Positions 4,582 to 8,117 of a stretch of DNA of 8,117 bases are shown here, piece after piece; the stretch's first letter is position 1, and each line of letters starts with the position of its first letter. The notes beneath the pieces were generated by a model. That model was not told the DNA's origin, did not search any database, and saw only the letters and a list, made by a program, of their open reading frames with translations. The stretch comes from Candidatus Gastranaerophilales bacterium (GTDB lineage Bacteria > Cyanobacteriota > Vampirovibrionia > Gastranaerophilales > Gastranaerophilaceae): positions 1 to 8,117 of the forward strand of contig JAJQHF010000007.1 of the NCBI GenBank assembly GCA_021199975.1, read 5' to 3'. Position numbers and translations under genes: made by a program.

Positions 4582-6699
4582 ATGCAAAATCATAATAATA
4601 TACGTAATATAAATATGAAAAAGCAGCCATGTATTGTTGATACATGGAATAAGTTTTTTGGCGCATTTTTTCTTGACAACGGAAATACTTTTTTCAGACT
4701 TTTTACTTTTTCTTATGTTAAAAATGTTATGCTCGAGATAAAACCGTATAACAAGCCGATTTTGAAGTATAATATGAATAAAGTTACGAATGGAATTTGG
4801 CAGTTTGAAATTGAGAAAGGAATTGTTTCAAACGGTGACAGATACCGTTTTTTGATTGATTACGGAAATGAAATACTATCCGTAAAAGACCCTTGTTCCA
4901 TGTGGCAGGATTCTTATTTTAAGTGGTCTAAAATATATAATCATTCTCTTTTCGAGTGGACAGATTCCGAATGGATGTGTTCTCAAAACTACAAAAAAAT
5001 CAGCAGGCTTTCAAATGATACAAATAAACTCACTCCTGTAGAAGCATTGAGAATTTATGAATTACACATCGGAACTTTTACACAAGAGGGTACTTTTTTA
5101 GCGGCAAAAGAAAAAATAGAAAAAATTTCAAATGAACTTCACTTTAATGCAATTGAATTAATGCCTGTTGAAAATACATATTCTTTTAACTGGGGATATG
5201 ACGGCGTTGATAAATATGCACCGAATCATACATACGGAACTCCCGATGATTTAAAAAATTTAATAAATCATGCTCACAATTGCGGTTTAAACGTTATTAT
5301 GGACATAGTCCCCAATCATTTAGGCCCTGATATTACGCAGCTTCACGAAACCGGACCTTATATAGAAGGGGATAACTGTTTTGGTTATAAATTTAATTAT
5401 GAAAAAGATGAAGACAGTAAAAGAGTAAGAGATTTTATTGTCGGAGCATCTTTAAATTGGATTATAAACTATCATTGCGACGGGCTTCGTGTTGATATGA
5501 CAAAGTTTATGTGCAGTGATTATACCATGAAACAAATGGTTGCTGAAATAAATTATCATATGCCTGATGCTTTCTTAATCGCAGAAGACGGAAGAGATAA
5601 TGATGACAGAGTAACAAGACCCTTCAGCGCCTCTGAAACAGCAGAGAATGAATTGTACCATGAAAAATTTGTCGATAAAATAAGAAAAAATAATGTTTCC
5701 TTGTCCTCTCTCGGTTTTGATACGGAATGGGATTTCCCCTTTCACAAACAAATTGCCGCATCTGTTTTAGGTTCTTGGGATTGCAGAGTGAAAAATCTTT
5801 GTGCTTTTGATTATTCATTAAGAGCTGCTCAATCAAGAGTTAAATATCCGATGAGCCATGATGAAATCGGTAATATTGACGGTACAAGGTTAATCTCAAA
5901 AATTATGGTTAATGAGCTTAAACTCAATGACAAAATATGCGATTGCTGTCATACCCAAAAGTGTAAGATTGCAGCTCACTGTGCTCACAACATACTTATT
6001 TCTCTTGTTAGCGGAGAACTTGAGAAAATGAGTGACGAACAAAGAATGGAATTTTATAAGAAAAATTCATTGACTGTTGATATACCTGTTTCTCAGGTTT
6101 TTGCTTCCTACATAAAAGCTGTTAATATGCACAAGCTTGTAATAGGGAAAATATATTCAATCCCCGGACCTAAAATGCTCTTTCAAGGTGATGAAGAAGC
6201 CAATCTTTCTTATTTTAAGTTTTTTAGAAAATTTTCGACGGGTCCTGAAAATTATCTTAGAGAAAAAGGTTATGAGCCGGGATTGCCCGCTTTTTTGGAC
6301 TCAAAATTATCCTCTGTTTCTGTATCTGACAAATATTTATACATCAATGAAGCTGTAAGAAAATATGTGAGAGATTTAAATTTACTTTGCGAGCATAATA
6401 TTGCAATTTCAACAGGTCACATAGAAAAAACAGTAATTAATGAACAGGCAGATATCCACGCAATTTATTCAAGAAAAATTTACAATGAAATTTTTTCTGT
6501 ATCTAATTTCTCATCTGTTTCCTATTCAAAAAATTATGGAATTATGTTTCCAAAAGGGAAGTGGAAAGAAATATTTAATTCAGATAATCAAAAATATGCC
6601 GGAGAAGGAAAATATTTAAATTCTGATTTAATATTTGAACAATTTTCTTATATATCATTAAACGCATACGGAATAGTATTCTTTGAGAAAATTTTATAG
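4582..6699 (+). CDS. GH13 alpha-amylase-family enzyme, trehalohydrolase/branching-enzyme-like
   Basis: This 705-aa protein acts on alpha-glucans. An N-terminal E-set/CBM48-like domain (about 22-115) precedes a GH13 barrel (about 155-590) and a C-terminal beta domain. The four GH13 regions are DIVPNH (241-246), GLRVDM with nucleophile Asp305, LIAEDGRDN with acid/base Glu335, and SHDEIGN with Asp427, so it should be active. ELHIGTFTQEGTF, AIELMPVE, NWGYDGV, NHLGP and AED..DNDDRV most resemble malto-oligosyltrehalose trehalohydrolase (TreZ, GH13_10), which releases trehalose; LFQGDEE also suits branching enzymes. No TreY partner is in the window, so no symbol is given. About 100 residues separate Asp427 from PGPKMLFQGDEE (528-538), roughly 60 more than I expect, and include a Cys/His cluster (453-469). 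The start has AGGG (4573-4576) 5 nt upstream; an alternative ATG at 4615 has no ribosome site. There is no signal peptide. Confidence 0.88.
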   Translation: MQNHNNIRNINMKKQPCIVDTWNKFFGAFFLDNGNTFFRLFTFSYVKNVMLEIKPYNKPILKYNMNKVTNGIWQFEIEKGIVSNGDRYRFLIDYGNEILSVKDPCSMWQDSYFKWSKIYNHSLFEWTDSEWMCSQNYKKISRLSNDTNKLTPVEALRIYELHIGTFTQEGTFLAAKEKIEKISNELHFNAIELMPVENTYSFNWGYDGVDKYAPNHTYGTPDDLKNLINHAHNCGLNVIMDIVPNHLGPDITQLHETGPYIEGDNCFGYKFNYEKDEDSKRVRDFIVGASLNWIINYHCDGLRVDMTKFMCSDYTMKQMVAEINYHMPDAFLIAEDGRDNDDRVTRPFSASETAENELYHEKFVDKIRKNNVSLSSLGFDTEWDFPFHKQIAASVLGSWDCRVKNLCAFDYSLRAAQSRVKYPMSHDEIGNIDGTRLISKIMVNELKLNDKICDCCHTQKCKIAAHCAHNILISLVSGELEKMSDEQRMEFYKKNSLTVDIPVSQVFASYIKAVNMHKLVIGKIYSIPGPKMLFQGDEEANLSYFKFFRKFSTGPENYLREKGYEPGLPAFLDSKLSSVSVSDKYLYINEAVRKYVRDLNLLCEHNIAISTGHIEKTVINEQADIHAIYSRKIYNEIFSVSNFSSVSYSKNYGIMFPKGKWKEIFNSDNQKYAGEGKYLNSDLIFEQFSYISLNAYGIVFFEKIL

Positions 6700-6702
6700 C
6701 TT

Positions 6703-8028
6703 TTAATTTTCATCCCCGGAGGCTGTTTCATCTTCGTTTACAACAGTTATATCACTTGTATCACCCTCTTCCGATAAATCGACACTAAGCAGATATGAGA
6801 AAGAATTAATAAATTCCTCTCTTGTAAGTACAATATCTTTACTTGAATCCCATGGATCCGTAAGAGTTACTGTATCTTCGTCAGCAGATTTTACGGAAAA
6901 AGCATGCGGACCGCTTAAATTTATTTTTTCTCCGTTAACATCAGTAACAGTTACTTTTTCTTTTGTTCCTGCTGTCAATACATAATTTGAACCTTCATTT
7001 TCAATAAATTCATCTAATTCTTCATTAATTTCATTTTCACTATATGTTTTAATATAATTGTTATATTTTATCCCGGTTAAAAGATAAATGGCTTCTGATG
7101 ATATACCTTCATTTAATGAAGATTCTCCCGTCGTTGTTTCTGTTATATCACTTTGATTAAAATACGGGTAATCATCACTTACTTCAATATCACCATTTGC
7201 AATAGCATCTCGTGCTGCTTCAATTGCAAGCTCTAATATTACCATATCATCATCGCCGGAGGAATAATATTCGGATTCTTTTGCCGCACTTAGTTCTTCA
7301 TCTGTTATAATAACATCTCCTATTGCCAAATGAACTGTTGTGTATCCGTCTTGATATTCAAGAGCTTCTTCAATAATTTTTTGTCCCGCCTCCGTATAAC
7401 TTAATGAATTTATATCCGCTAATAACCAACAGTCGCCTGTATCACTTTGTTTGGTATCTGTTATTTCTCCGTCTTTTGTATCTGAGGTATAGGAATTTGT
7501 TGAATATGATGTATTTGTTTCTTCTGCCGCCGAATTATGATCATTCGGTATTATTACGGTATCATCATCGTCTGTTTCTTCAACTTCATCTGTCTCTTCT
7601 GTTGCTGAAAAAAGACTTTCCGTTTCAATATAAACTTTTATATCAAGTTCATTAATTCCGTTACCGTTAATGACGGTACCAAGTTCTTCTTCTTTTTCAT
7701 TTGCAAGACCGGAAAGCCATTTTAACTCTTCTTCGCTCATGCCTTCTTTACCGTCTCTTGACGCAACCGCATCATAAATCTGACCCAGCTCTTCTTCCGA
7801 TAAATCAGCATCAGCATTATTGTCAATCAGTGCCTGTACAAATTTTTCTTTGTCATTTAGAATAGAATCATCGCTTAATTTATAGTTTCCCGTCTCGCTG
7901 TCATATTCAAATAAGTTATTTAAAGTATTTGTATTTGAAACTTCATTGTTTGGCGAGCTTAAAGGACACATATTATCTGATTTTAAGTTATTTAACATAT
8001 TAAATAATTTATGAACAGCAAAATTCAT
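6703..8028 (-). CDS. Acidic calpain-like (C2) cysteine protease with EF-hand-like motif
   Basis: The 441-aa protein carries a calpain-type catalytic core. KQSDTGDCWLLADI contains Gln194 (oxyanion hole) and nucleophile Cys200, matching the family's QGxLGDCWLL. GPHAFSV contains His375. TLTDPWD has Asp391 where calpains have the Asn of NPWG. These are seen directly; protease activity follows from the family, and the Asp for Asn change is an oddity. Residues 69-80 (DNNADADLSEEE) fit an EF-hand calcium loop with ligands at positions 1, 3, 5, 7, 9 and 12. A degenerate second loop may lie at 90-101. An acidic low-complexity linker (144-156, then Ser/Thr-rich to 183) joins this to the catalytic core, and the tail is also acidic. 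There is no signal peptide or membrane segment. The ATG at 8028 has TTGGAG (GGAG at 8038-8041) 9 nt upstream. The gene converges with the GH13 gene, 3 bp apart. Target and location are unknown. Confidence 0.82.
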   Translation of the reverse strand: MNFAVHKLFNMLNNLKSDNMCPLSSPNNEVSNTNTLNNLFEYDSETGNYKLSDDSILNDKEKFVQALIDNNADADLSEEELGQIYDAVASRDGKEGMSEEELKWLSGLANEKEEELGTVINGNGINELDIKVYIETESLFSATEETDEVEETDDDDTVIIPNDHNSAAEETNTSYSTNSYTSDTKDGEITDTKQSDTGDCWLLADINSLSYTEAGQKIIEEALEYQDGYTTVHLAIGDVIITDEELSAAKESEYYSSGDDDMVILELAIEAARDAIANGDIEVSDDYPYFNQSDITETTTGESSLNEGISSEAIYLLTGIKYNNYIKTYSENEINEELDEFIENEGSNYVLTAGTKEKVTVTDVNGEKINLSGPHAFSVKSADEDTVTLTDPWDSSKDIVLTREEFINSFSYLLSVDLSEEGDTSDITVVNEDETASGDEN

Positions 8029-8046
8029 TAAATTTCACTCCAAAAA

Positions 8047-8071
8047 TTGCCAATATATAACTTATCGGCAA
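8047..8071 (-). promoter_or_regulatory. Leader hairpin with U-run just before the calpain-like gene
   Basis: On the minus strand TTGCCGATA (8063-8071) pairs with TATTGGCAA (8047-8055) through 9 bp, including one G-T, around a 7-nt loop. Five T follow (8042-8046), and then the GGAG ribosome site directly (8038-8041). It looks like a small intrinsic terminator or attenuator in the 5' leader. It could also be the terminator of a gene beyond the right edge, but that would leave only about 18 nt for the calpain-like gene's own promoter and leader. From here to the window end I see only AT-rich sequence. Confidence 0.45.
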
Positions 8072-8117
8072 AAAAAAAATAAACTTTAGAAATATTAATA
8101 AAAATTAAGTTTTATAT

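Noticed and set aside
5624..5836. 70-codon minus-strand frame inside the GH13 gene
   Set aside because: It is fully covered by the catalytic domain on the other strand, with conserved GH13 residues on both sides; no ribosome site and no recognisable protein features.
7404..7655. 83-codon plus-strand Leu/Tyr-rich frame
   Set aside because: It is the reverse of the acidic Ser/Thr/Asp/Glu linker of the calpain-like protein; the apparent hydrophobicity is an effect of complementary codons.
7758..7793. Second EF-hand at residues 90-101 of the calpain-like protein
   Set aside because: Position 1 is Ser and position 5 is Lys, so the calcium-ligand pattern is broken; at best it is a degenerate partner of the 69-80 loop.

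Overview
The window is AT-rich chromosomal DNA with short intergenic spacers, mostly clear Shine-Dalgarno sites and the standard genetic code. One gene (443-1201) encodes a Ycf23/DUF561 TIM-barrel protein, a family known mainly from cyanobacteria and plastids. Low GC content, this cyanobacterial marker, absence of photosynthesis genes and an acidic calpain-like protein together suggest a non-photosynthetic cyanobacterial relative (Melainabacteria/Vampirovibrionia, for example gut Gastranaerophilales). That placement is an inference from the gene set; no rRNA or ribosomal protein is present to confirm it.

Left part (1-2625), all on the minus strand: an unrecognised gene running off the left edge with a TTG start (to 392); the Ycf23-like gene, which appears to be its own transcription unit with an extended -10 promoter and hairpin terminators on both sides; a 175-aa protein of unknown function carrying a glycine-zipper segment; and pdxJ, the last step of de novo vitamin B6 synthesis. 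Middle (2626-3060): a divergent control region, a tRNA-Asn(GTT) on the plus strand, and directly behind it a possible 39-codon small gene with a good ribosome site and a TTG start. Next (3060-4525) come two minus-strand flavin genes, ribF then ribH, covering lumazine synthesis and the riboflavin-to-FMN/FAD steps; no other rib gene and no FMN riboswitch is visible.

Right part (4582-8028): a plus-strand GH13 enzyme of the trehalohydrolase/branching-enzyme type, with all catalytic residues and an unusual insertion containing a Cys/His cluster. Its 3' end lies 3 bp from that of a convergent minus-strand gene for a very acidic calpain-like (C2) cysteine protease with an EF-hand-like calcium loop.

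Most of the window is housekeeping metabolism (B6, flavins, glucan or trehalose metabolism, a tRNA). The less ordinary content is the EF-hand calpain-like protein, the Cys/His insertion in the GH13 enzyme, the glycine-zipper protein, the post-tRNA small ORF, and two genes whose start sites sit immediately behind a hairpin plus U-run. I found no mobile element, CRISPR array, phage gene or clear multi-gene defence system.
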